A stretch of 64,000 bases of DNA from positions 62,001-126,000 of the forward strand of contig JAMXDE010000060.1 in assembly GCA_026770025.1 (NCBI GenBank), written 5' to 3'. This DNA is from Craspedostauros australis. Its lineage: Eukaryota; Bacillariophyta; Bacillariophyceae; Mastogloiales; Achnanthaceae. The notes beneath the pieces are model-generated. The model was not told the DNA's origin, ran no database searches, and saw nothing but the letters and a program-made list of their open reading frames with translations. The position numbers and the translations under genes were made by a program. Numbering within the stretch: the first letter of the stretch is position 1; each line of letters begins with the position of its first letter. Below are positions 10,818 through 19,344 of the stretch, one piece after another.

Positions 10818-11327
10818 CGTGGGCGCGACTGGTGTTGTGTGTTGACTATTGATGGGTTGGCTGTTATTATTTGATGGGGTAGGAGAGGGATAGAGTATGG
10901 AGTATAGAGTATAGAGATTGAGTATTGAGATAGAGAGATGAAGCAGAGAGTGGAGAGTGGAGAGATGGAGAATGAGGAGATGGATCCGCCAAGAATGCTC
11001 ATGTGCGCAATGATGGCGCCAACAAAGGTTCGGTTTGCATTCAGTTTGCTTCTTGTTTCTGTTGTGTCGTGTTTTCTGCCGCAGTCTGACCGTCTGACTC
11101 AGCCGAATGGAAATCGTAGCCTGTTTTGGCGCGAAAGCAAATCGCCATCTCCCCAACTTTACCATAGGGTCCCACTCATGCTTCTGAGTTGCTTTTATAC
11201 GGGCTTCACCTACTCTGTGTTATTGTATTATGATTATGATTATTATGTTTACAACTCCAAATGGATTACTATCAATTCATCTACTCCCAGTTCATGAAAT
11301 CGCGCCACGTTCTCGCACCACACCCCC
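10818..11327. other. Intergenic region upstream of the PET100-like gene
   Basis: Contains a purine-rich GAGTATAGAGTATAGAGA-like stretch (about 10885-10985) that reads as the leader of the minus-strand PET100-like gene, and the 3' flank of the protease gene. No gene, RNA or mobile element is seen. Confidence 0.55.
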
Positions 11328-13043
11328 TCAATCCAACTCATGAAAGACGGACCGCACTGCCGAACATTCCACGGCGTCGTTGGGAAAGTACCGCGACACG
11401 CGCGCGGAACTCTCGCACAGATTGCCCGTCTTGAACCCCCGTCTACGCCGCGCAAAGAGACAGGGATTGCCATCACGATCGACGGACTTGCAGCACGCCG
11501 TGGCATCCTGGATCTGCGTGCAGGTATCCACGGTCGCCTTGTTGCGCAACATGGCGTCGCACAGATTGACATCGTGCGATCGGCGGTCGTTCTTTTCGAC
11601 CCATCCTCGCGCCTCGCACATGTTGCCGGATGCGTAGTTGTGCGATGATAGCGACGGCAGGCAGTCCTGGCCTTGGTACATATCGCCTGGTTTGCCACGG
11701 TACGTGCCGTCCTTGGCGAAGCAGCAGGAATGGCGCGATTTCAGGTCGCTGCAGCCCAGACCGGAGGCCAGTTGGACTTGCTCTGGCCATTTGGGGAGGT
11801 CGTCTGCGGTTGGTTCGGGCATAGCGATTGGCTGTGGTTGCTCTTCGTCCGGAAATAGCTCGGGGACGGGATCCTGTTCGGGCAGCAGTTCCATGACGGG
11901 ATCGCGGTCTGGTTCCACGTCCGTGTTGGGAACGTCTTTTTCTCCGCTCACGTCTTCACCATCCACCACCATATCTTCTTCCGACTCCTGCGGAGGATCC
12001 TTGGGTTTGTCCAGAATGGGCGCAGGATTGTCGGGTGGCCGAATGGGCGCCGAGACTTCGCTGCTCGAATGCCACGTCATGATCTTACGAATCCACCGAT
12101 ACCCCGTGCTGATGCGCGCATAGACGCCGGGTTGCGACGTCGCGCAGCCCCATCCCCACGACACGATGCCAACTTGCACATCATCCTTCGGCGTGGCGCC
12201 CTTGATGAGCAACGGTCCGCCGCTGTCACCGTTGCAGGCATCCTGCCGAAAGTCGATGGCGCAGATCGTCGAGTCGTCGATCAGCTCGGTGGGGTAGATG
12301 GAGCTCGAGACGCAGTCGCTGTTGGGCAGCGAGAAGACGGAGACCTCCTGCAACCGCCGCGGGCTGCTGTACTTATCGGGATGCCAGTCCGTGTCGCCGA
12401 ATCCGATGACGTAGAGCTCCTCGCGTCGTTTCGGCACGTGCGTGTTGCCGTTCAATCGCATCGTCGGCATCGTCGAGTCGCCATTCAATTTGAGAATGAG
12501 AAAATCGTATGACACGCCCGTGAATTTGCGTCTGCCGTAGTATCCGCAGCACTTGGTGCCGTCGTAGTGGTCATGGCGGAAATGATCCACGACGCGGAAG
12601 ACCTCGACGTCGTCGTTGGCGTGCGAGCGGTAATCCCATCGTCCCACCTGGATGGGCGGGTAGTCGTTGATGTTGTCCTTGCGGCAGTGGCCGGCCGACA
12701 GCACGAGGTTGGGGGCGATCAACGTGCCGCCGCAACCGCCCATGTGCACGAAGTAAGGGTACTCGTTGCGCTGTGCCGCGTTGCCGCCGATGATGAGGCG
12801 TCGCTCTGTTGCCGTTGGTGTTGCGTAGCGCCCATCCTGGTTCTTTTCGCTGAAATAGACTTTGAAACCTGACGCGCCGATCGATTGCGCAGGCGACAGA
12901 AAGGAATCCGTGACATTGCGCTGATCAGCCGCGCACGTGTGCAATTGGGAGAAGGGCGCCACGAGAAGAAGCAGCGCACGCAGTGCGGTCCTGGTGTTGG
13001 CGCCTCTTCGCGTGCACGGCGATGATCGTGGACCTTTCATCAT
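11328..13043 (-). CDS. Secreted trypsin-like (S1) serine protease with duplicated cysteine-rich C-terminal module
   Basis: A 571-residue protein. An Arg-rich start is followed by a hydrophobic stretch (about 20-34, ALRALLLLVAPF) and C-A-A-D, read as a signal peptide. After a propeptide-like region, the S1 protease domain spans about 84-328, beginning I-I-G-G at 84-87. The catalytic triad is visible: H119 in S-A-G-H-C, D180 in Y-D-F-L-I-L, and S274 in G-D-S-G-G-P. D268 lies six residues before the serine, where trypsin has Asp189, predicting cleavage after Lys/Arg. An acidic Pro/Glu/Asp linker (about 330-425) leads to two cysteine-rich units (about 431-495 and 508-560), each with six cysteines in the order C, CC, C, G-N-x-C, C. 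I do not recognise this module; it may be a binding domain. Probably extracellular or vacuolar. Confidence 0.85.
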   Translation of the reverse strand: MMKGPRSSPCTRRGANTRTALRALLLLVAPFSQLHTCAADQRNVTDSFLSPAQSIGASGFKVYFSEKNQDGRYATPTATERRLIIGGNAAQRNEYPYFVHMGGCGGTLIAPNLVLSAGHCRKDNINDYPPIQVGRWDYRSHANDDVEVFRVVDHFRHDHYDGTKCCGYYGRRKFTGVSYDFLILKLNGDSTMPTMRLNGNTHVPKRREELYVIGFGDTDWHPDKYSSPRRLQEVSVFSLPNSDCVSSSIYPTELIDDSTICAIDFRQDACNGDSGGPLLIKGATPKDDVQVGIVSWGWGCATSQPGVYARISTGYRWIRKIMTWHSSSEVSAPIRPPDNPAPILDKPKDPPQESEEDMVVDGEDVSGEKDVPNTDVEPDRDPVMELLPEQDPVPELFPDEEQPQPIAMPEPTADDLPKWPEQVQLASGLGCSDLKSRHSCCFAKDGTYRGKPGDMYQGQDCLPSLSSHNYASGNMCEARGWVEKNDRRSHDVNLCDAMLRNKATVDTCTQIQDATACCKSVDRDGNPCLFARRRRGFKTGNLCESSARVSRYFPNDAVECSAVRSVFHELD

Positions 13044-13593
13044 TCTCGTCTCTCGCCGCTTCTGTCTCGATCTTCTGTGTCGGTGCTTTGCTTATTGGGG
13101 CTGAGGTGTCTCGCCGATCGCGGGTGATGGCTTCAATCCCAAATAGAGCAGAATGAAAGGTGATGTTAGGCAGAGATGGCGATGGAATCGACGAGAATGG
13201 GGAGGAGGTCCAAGAGGACACGATGAAACAGAACAACGGGTTGTCCACCAACATACTGTTGCTGTCACTGTTGTTGTGCGCTTCTGTTGTGGGAGAAAAA
13301 GTGGCAACATGCGTTGGATGAATGAAACGTTATTTACCGTTAAATTGAATTTCCCGCCAGAATATGACATGCTTCGAAGGACAGACGAAGACATGGATCA
13401 CCAGTCGTGCATCGAACCACAACCAAACACACAACAGAAAACGACGACCGAATTGCTCACAATTGAGATGAAAACAGCCTCAACAGTGAAGAGACACAGA
13501 CACATCACTGAAGAACAGGTGCAGTCTCCATCCATCCACATACTCCATTCTAATTGATTCTAATTGGTTCTATATTGACTACGCAAACCAAAG
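13044..13593. promoter_or_regulatory. Shared 550-bp divergent promoter region
   Basis: Lies between the minus-strand protease (start 13043) and the plus-strand C9orf85-like gene (start 13594), so it should carry both promoters. No clear TATA box or named operator is visible. Open frames inside it (for example 13153-13557) lack recognisable domains. Confidence 0.5.
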
Positions 13594-14346
13594 ATGCCTC
13601 CCAACAGCAACAAAGGCGGCGGCAAGAAGAAGAAGAAGGGTAAGGCGCCGACGCATCAGAACGAGTTCGCCTTCAAGCACAATCCCAAGAGCAAGCTGAC
13701 GCAGAAGATCTTGGACTCGCCGAACGTGCACGTGTGCAAGCGCTGCCACGAGAAGATCGAATGGAAGAAGCAGTACCGCAAGTACAAGCCGCGCACGCAG
13801 CCCGGCAAGTGCAACGAATGCCAGAAGCGCAACGTGCTGGCAGCATATCACACCATCTGCACGGGCTGCACGACGGCGTCCGCCAAGGCCAAGGCTCTGT
13901 TGGAGGATGAGACGCGGCGCGTGTGTGCCGTGTGCGTCAAGGAGCTCGCGATGCGGGATAAGTCGTCGGAGGATGATGACGACGTGCTGCAGTCGTTGGG
14001 CAAAATGCGGTTGCGAGAACGGCGCGCCATTGAACGCATGTTGACGAAAGACACGTCGAAGGGTGGGCGTGATGATGACAATGACAATGACGCCGCAGAC
14101 GATGAGAATGCAGGGATCAACGACGCTATCACTATGAATGAAAACGATGATGGAACAGCAGCACCGGAGGAAGGAGATGAGAATGAAGAGCAACCACCGA
14201 TCGCAGAAGGTCAGAACCTGAACAATATTGATGGAGATGAGGATGATCCATTCCTCAAGGCTATCGGAGGTGCGGACAAGCTCATGGCTGGGCCAGAGTA
14301 TCAGCAGATGCTTCTGAAGAAACAGCAGCAGCAGGAATCGCGATAG
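13594..14346 (+). CDS. C9orf85/DUF2039 family zinc-ribbon-like protein
   Basis: A 250-residue protein starting with a Lys-rich tract (MPPNSNKGGGKKKKK). The region H-Q-N-E-F-A-F-K-H-N at 21-30 followed by four CxxC pairs (C48/C51, C73/C76, C89/C92, C111/C114) is the arrangement of the widely conserved eukaryotic C9orf85 (DUF2039) family, including the W-K-x-Q-Y-x-K-Y-K-P stretch between the first and second pairs. The four pairs could bind two zinc ions. The human relative is shorter (about 180 residues). Here residues 125-250 are an acidic extension with D/E/N runs and a Gln-rich end. The family's molecular function is not established, so none is assigned. A long antisense frame over this gene is a composition shadow. 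Confidence 0.82.
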   Translation: MPPNSNKGGGKKKKKGKAPTHQNEFAFKHNPKSKLTQKILDSPNVHVCKRCHEKIEWKKQYRKYKPRTQPGKCNECQKRNVLAAYHTICTGCTTASAKAKALLEDETRRVCAVCVKELAMRDKSSEDDDDVLQSLGKMRLRERRAIERMLTKDTSKGGRDDDNDNDAADDENAGINDAITMNENDDGTAAPEEGDENEEQPPIAEGQNLNNIDGDEDDPFLKAIGGADKLMAGPEYQQMLLKKQQQQESR

Positions 14347-14886
14347 CGGATGTAGATGTGAAAGTACACGTGCAGGTGCATGCGGAGTAAATGACTCACT
14401 GTGGTAGACTCGCTTGGTTTCCACGACATGATGCGGTTTCACCTGCATCTCTCTGGCCTCTCTGGGGCTCAGCTGAATGGATTTGTGCGCCTGCATGCTC
14501 ATTGCAGTTGTGTTGTTTTGCTGCTGTGCAGAAAGATGTTTTCCTAAAGTATCTTACCTAGCAATAGCTTGCTGAAATTCCATTGACGTCAATCACAAAT
14601 AGATGGGCGGTACCTCGGACAAGGAAGCTCCATCAACGAGTACATCGCGCGAGTCCAATTGCAGTCGTGGTCGGGCTTTCTGCCATTCTTGTTTCCACGA
14701 TCCTCCGGAGCCGCGCAAACAAAAAGGTCCTCATCCTTCACCCAACTAATCGTTCAGCGATTCGTTTGGTTTGGTTTGATTTGGTTCGTGCGCAACTCGT
14801 CTTCTGTCGAACATTTCATCCACGCCATCAAACGATCACACCATCATCAACATGATCAATACGATTGGAGGAGAACGCTGTCCAAT
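14347..14886. other. Convergent intergenic region
   Basis: The 540 bp between the stop codons of the C9orf85-like gene and the mitochondrial carrier. It should hold both 3' UTRs. No gene or repeat is seen; a T/G-rich stretch (about 14755-14790, GGTTTGGTTTGATTTGG) is the only notable composition. Confidence 0.5.
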
Positions 14887-15744
14887 TCACTCTTTCGTCA
14901 TTTCGATCAACGCATCGGTGAAGAAGATCGTGCAACCCACCGGAATGGCCACGGCCACCATGTTCTTGCCCAACCCACGTGTGATGAAGCTGGTGCCCAG
15001 CTCGGCATGCAATCGTCGCACGGTGGTGAAGAGCGATTGGTTCGTCTTGAACATCTCATTGCGTATGACATCGAGCGGATTCGTGAGCGCGGCACCTGCC
15101 ACACCGGCCGCCGCACTCTTGACGGCGGACCGCACGAGATGATCCCGCTTGTAGGTCGGCGACGATGGATCCACCTGTCGCAACAACCGCGTCTCCATGT
15201 AATCCTTGACGACGATGGCCGTGCAGTACTTCGGCACGGTCTTGAGAATGCCGGCCGACGTGCCATGCCACAGCCCCGCCCATCCGTGATGCTGGTGGAT
15301 ATGCCGCATGGCCGCCGTCGTCGTCGACAAGCCCGAATCGGGATTCTGCAACGTGATGCTGGCGCGCACGATGGGCATGTTGACGCACTGCACCAGCGTG
15401 CTGACAATGAGCGGCGGCAGCACCGTGGCCATGGCCTCGCTGTGTCCCTTGTCGTGCAGGATCTCGCGGCCGCGATCCGATCCCCAGAAGATGGCGGCGC
15501 GCGCCCACGTCATGCCGCCGACGACGGCGAACATGCCTTTGTAGGGTGGCGCGAAGGCGTGGACGTAGGGCGAGATGGACGGCGGCATGTTGGCGAGGAA
15601 GGTGCCGCGGCCCGCCAGGGAGACCGTGAAGCCGCTCTGGCCGATGGCCGATGCGCGCCACAGAGGATAGTTGATGGCGGCCGCCATGGCCGAAGCCGTG
15701 AAGTACTCCCACGGGTGGTTCTTCGCCAGCGATCCGCCTCCCAT
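14887..15744 (-). CDS. Mitochondrial carrier family (SLC25-type) protein, atypical
   Basis: A 285-residue protein of the usual carrier length, with three ~95-residue repeats. The third repeat has the family signature P223-L-D225-x-x-R228. The first two show weakened versions: P27-L-W-R30 and P124-I-V-R127, where the acidic residue is missing. The second repeat keeps the G-W-x-G-L-W-H-G ... P-K-Y-C block (154-174). Known family members sit in the mitochondrial inner membrane (some in peroxisomes or plastids) and exchange metabolites. Loss of the acidic residue in two of three motifs should weaken the matrix salt-bridge network, so this is an atypical carrier whose substrate cannot be inferred. 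The leader immediately upstream is a CAACAACAA tract like that before the 4781 gene. Confidence 0.8.
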   Translation of the reverse strand: MGGGSLAKNHPWEYFTASAMAAAINYPLWRASAIGQSGFTVSLAGRGTFLANMPPSISPYVHAFAPPYKGMFAVVGGMTWARAAIFWGSDRGREILHDKGHSEAMATVLPPLIVSTLVQCVNMPIVRASITLQNPDSGLSTTTAAMRHIHQHHGWAGLWHGTSAGILKTVPKYCTAIVVKDYMETRLLRQVDPSSPTYKRDHLVRSAVKSAAAGVAGAALTNPLDVIRNEMFKTNQSLFTTVRRLHAELGTSFITRGLGKNMVAVAIPVGCTIFFTDALIEMTKE

Positions 15745-17471
15745 CTTTCTGCTCCACTGTTGTTATTACTGTTGTTGTTGTTGTTGCTGGAGAGTGAACG
15801 GCTGTCGCTACTGATATGTTCTTGCGGATGCACACATTCATGCAGATGCACGATGTGATGATGAATGGATGAAAGAAGAATGGATGAACGGCCACAACGC
15901 TCTGCGAAAGGCCGGAACGCCATGGTCGTCTTCCACACCAAACTGTCATGTTGTTGGCATTTTCGCCAATGCCGATGATTTTTGCGTTCCAATTTTGTCT
16001 TTGTTCGAGACAATCCCTAGCATGAACGTTTAATTTGAATCTTGCTTTTCATTGAATACGTGAGTTGACGCTCGGAACAAGCGAAGTCGCTCATTTTTCG
16101 TTGGCGAACAATATGTAGTGTTGTATTTTATATAGTATTGGTACTTGTTCAGTGGTGATACTGCGACATTGAAACACGTTCTTCGGTGAAATAAGAACCA
16201 ATCATGGTATTCGCGCTACCAAATGGCTTCTTCGTCACCTTTTGTTGGAGTTTGTGGCACCGCCCATTTTCTATTTTTGTCTGGTCATGTCTCTGTTCGC
16301 ACCTTCTCGGACAACGTTGAGTACGATCACTTCAGTTCCCGAGATCTCACGGTCTTCGTTGTCTTTTCGGTCGCTCTGTGCCATGGTGGGGGTCCACAAC
16401 CTTGTAAGATCTGGATGTGCTACCATGATGCAGTGGTGCCCCGACCGATAGGCTCCTTCTCTGTGTTGCTGAAATCCTGTTTGCAAGTGTTCGCGCTCTG
16501 ATTCGAAGCAGTTCCGAATAGCGTGAGAGGGTCTCGCACGCTCTGCACCGTTCGCATTCTATGGTACTTCACCTCTACACACGACGCGACAGCTGTCTGT
16601 CACTCCAATCTTCCCTCAGAAGGTCTGGAAGATGACACAAGTGGTGTTGAATCCTGGATGCGATTGGAGCCGCCAGTTTGTTATGTAGAATTGGACAGTG
16701 CACGTGTGCGATGCACAGTATCCTGCATAGCTCGTACCGCGCCATGACGATACACAAGAACACTCCTTCGCTGTTGAATGGCGTTCCGACCACACAAGTC
16801 ATCCACCATGGCCATGTGCGTGATTGCGATTGTTGTGTTGGGTACTGGTTTGTCTACTAGATTGGAGCCGCGACGATGAGGTGACATCGCAACGAAGCGA
16901 AGGCGACGGAACCGGTGCCAAAGCGCTCATCCAGACAAACGCTAATAGGTCAATGTCCGCTTGGGCATCGCATGACGTCCGACTTCTGTGCATCTTTCGC
17001 AATCGCGCTGTTATTCATGCGTAACAAATCCACCAAGATCGAAAAAAGAAGGAAATGGATCTCTCAGATCAAGACGGTATTGTCATCACTGCACCAAAGT
17101 GAAGCAAGCAGGATCAGTGGCAGAATGCACCAAAACGTACAACATGCTCTCCTCGGACAGAGCTATCAGCACCCAATGATATTCCCAATGGTCATCCACA
17201 CAGAAAGATGCAGAGCAATGAGAAGCAGCAGCTGGTATACAGAATAAAGTGGAGGACTCTACTGAAAAATGTTCAAGTAGACTCATGTATTGCATTTGCT
17301 TGTTTGTTTGTTTGTACAGTCTTTCGGTCCGAAAAGCACTTCTCCTCTTTATAATAGTTGTGAGGACGATGGTGGTCCCCGACTACCATGGTTTGGTAAG
17401 TGTGAAGGTCTCATGTCGCAAGCGAAATTAGCATCGTGAAATGTGTGATTGCCGTTCGGCGCTTTTCGCTC
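15745..17471. other. Intergenic region, no gene seen
   Basis: 1.7 kb upstream of the carrier gene and downstream of the HA-domain gene. The right-hand 16 kb portion is AT-richer, with short frames on both strands that carry no recognisable domain. No tRNA, repeat family or terminal repeats noticed. Confidence 0.5.
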
Positions 17472-19007
17472 TCAACACTGGTCAGGTGAGAAAATTGCAC
17501 CGAGGTGGCGCTTCTTGTTGGACAGTAATGTGGCTACCAGCGAGCGCTCTTGTTGCACGATGGTGGCGCTTGGACGATGGTTCTTGTGTGTTTCTGTTGT
17601 TGTTGGAATATCTTGTTGCAGGGTGTGTTGCGAGGAGGATGGTGACAGCATGTGCGTTGTTGCTGTATCCGGTTTCGGCTGTTGCTGCGAGTCACCCGTG
17701 GTGCTGTCATCGGAGACAGCCGCTCTCGTCGGACCGGGCGAAGACGTGAGGATGATGGATGCCAGATCCCGTTCCTTGCGACAGTCCCATGAAAACTCCA
17801 AGCGATTGAGCTTGGCGATTCGCGTTGGCGTGAGGCTGGATGGCTTGCCCTGCTGCAGCAGCTTGAACTGCCGACGTTGGCGCTTGACCCAAACGGCCAG
17901 CGGCTGGTTGGCCTTGTACGTGCTTGGGACGATGCAGTCCCTGTAGTACTCCCTGTAGACGATGAGCTCGTTGTAGCGCTCCTCCCAGACGGCATCGTGT
18001 GAGTTCCAGATGAAGCCGACCGATTTGAGGATGTGAAGACGTTCGTTGGTCAACGTGGACTTCTTGCCATCCATCTTGAGCTTGTGCTGGTACCGCTGGC
18101 GCTTGACCCACTGGGCGAGGCCTGGATTCTCCTCGTAGGAATGCGGCACGTTGCAGTGACCGCGCTGCTTCTTGAACTCCATGAGCTCCTTGAGTTTGTC
18201 GGTCCAGATCTCCTCCTGGTAATCGCGGAACTTGATGTTGCGTTTGCTTCTCTCCCGGGTGCCGCTTTGCTCGCATTTCGGGATAGCACCACAGCCAGGG
18301 CTGACCTTGACCGACGACTCCTTCTTTGGGGGACCTTGCTTTGGGGGTTCCTGGAGGTCTAGGATCTTGCGGCTCAGGACTGGCGAGGTGCGTTCCTTCT
18401 CTTGTTGTTGTTGCAGTTGTTGTTGTTGTCGTTGTTGCAGTTGCTGCTGCTGCTTGAGATGATTGGACGATGCTTGCAGCTGCGCGCTGGCAAGGAGAAG
18501 AGATCTGGAGTGCTTCGACACCTCCTGCTGCTGCTGCAGTCGCAGCTCCTGCAGCTGTTGAATCTTGATGCTCTGCAGCTGCTGCAAGGTCTGCAGCTCT
18601 TGCGTGGCGATGGAACATGATTCCTCCAACGAGATGCGACGGCGCTTGTTGGTGGCGAGCAGAGGTGGCATCGCTTTTGGCAAGAAGTACATGGGCAGCG
18701 ACGACAGGTCTGGAGACATCTTGCCATTGAGCGTTGCCACCATCGCAGCAGGCGTTGTGGCGCTGACGGCTCCCGGCAGCACGAACGATGGTGAAGCTGG
18801 ATATCCCATGGCGAGAAGGCTGGCGGTTGGGTCAGATTCGGGCAATGCCAGAACCGGTGCTGCGGGCGAAGGTGCGGCCAGCGTCGTCCCGATCACGTGC
18901 GGATGGCCGTGAAGGTTGAGGATGCGGGGGTGGCTGCGAGCGTTGGCGTTCATGGCCTCGACCAAACCAGGCAATCCGACAAGACCTTCACTGTATGCTC
19001 TCTTCAT
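17472..19007 (-). CDS. Helicase-associated (HA) domain protein without helicase, Gln-rich
   Basis: A 511-residue protein. The N-terminal 120 residues are Pro/Ala/Leu-rich. A basic K-R-R-R motif at 121-124 followed by I-S-L-E-E may be a nuclear localisation signal. Residues about 135-205 form a Gln-rich coiled coil (QLQEL, QQQQLQQ). Two helicase-associated domains follow at about 268-336 and 340-408, each with an aromatic/W start, G-H-C-N-V-P or D-C-I-V-P, L-x-x-W-V-K-R-Q-R, L-T-x-x-R and a closing F-x-W. HA domains are small helical bundles, repeated in many diatom proteins without a helicase core and often presumed to bind DNA. The tail (410-511) is Ser/Thr/Gln-rich. A nuclear, possibly regulatory role is inferred. 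Confidence 0.8.
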   Translation of the reverse strand: MKRAYSEGLVGLPGLVEAMNANARSHPRILNLHGHPHVIGTTLAAPSPAAPVLALPESDPTASLLAMGYPASPSFVLPGAVSATTPAAMVATLNGKMSPDLSSLPMYFLPKAMPPLLATNKRRRISLEESCSIATQELQTLQQLQSIKIQQLQELRLQQQQEVSKHSRSLLLASAQLQASSNHLKQQQQLQQRQQQQLQQQQEKERTSPVLSRKILDLQEPPKQGPPKKESSVKVSPGCGAIPKCEQSGTRERSKRNIKFRDYQEEIWTDKLKELMEFKKQRGHCNVPHSYEENPGLAQWVKRQRYQHKLKMDGKKSTLTNERLHILKSVGFIWNSHDAVWEERYNELIVYREYYRDCIVPSTYKANQPLAVWVKRQRRQFKLLQQGKPSSLTPTRIAKLNRLEFSWDCRKERDLASIILTSSPGPTRAAVSDDSTTGDSQQQPKPDTATTHMLSPSSSQHTLQQDIPTTTETHKNHRPSATIVQQERSLVATLLSNKKRHLGAIFSPDQC

Positions 19008-19077
19008 CGTTGCCTTTCCGATTTATTACTGTATGAGGGTTGCTGCTGCTGTTGAACTTGTCAGAGTATCGTTTTCT

Positions 19078-19112
19078 GTGTTGTGTGTTGTGTGTTGTGT
19101 GTTGTGTGTTGG
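19078..19112. repeat. TGTGTTG minisatellite
   Basis: About five copies of a 7-bp TGTGTTG unit, roughly 70 bp upstream of the HA-domain gene start on its promoter side. Confidence 0.85.
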
Positions 19113-19319
19113 TTATGCTTGTGCTTGTGCCCGCGCCCCTATCTTATAATGCTATCTACTCCGACGTTGTTTGGATTTGTGATGGCAGTTGTGGTATTGA
19201 TGGCGTGCGATGTTGTTGAGTCTGCTTGGGTGTTGTGATGGCAGTTGTGATGGCGGTTGTGATGTTGATTGCGTCCTTTGTTGTTGTGATGGAGTTTGAG
19301 TTGCTGTTCAGTTGATTTT

Positions 19320-19344
19320 ATGATGATGATGATGATGATGATGA
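19320..19344. repeat. (ATG)n microsatellite
   Basis: Eight ATG/GAT trinucleotide units in intergenic DNA. Confidence 0.9.

Noticed and set aside
10818-11165. 116-codon N-terminal extension of the PET100-like protein
   Set aside because: Low-complexity, unlike any PET100 protein; the family N-terminus starts at the ATG at 10817.
13579-14502. Long antisense frame over the C9orf85-like gene
   Set aside because: It mirrors acidic and Lys-rich codons of the real gene and has no domain of its own.
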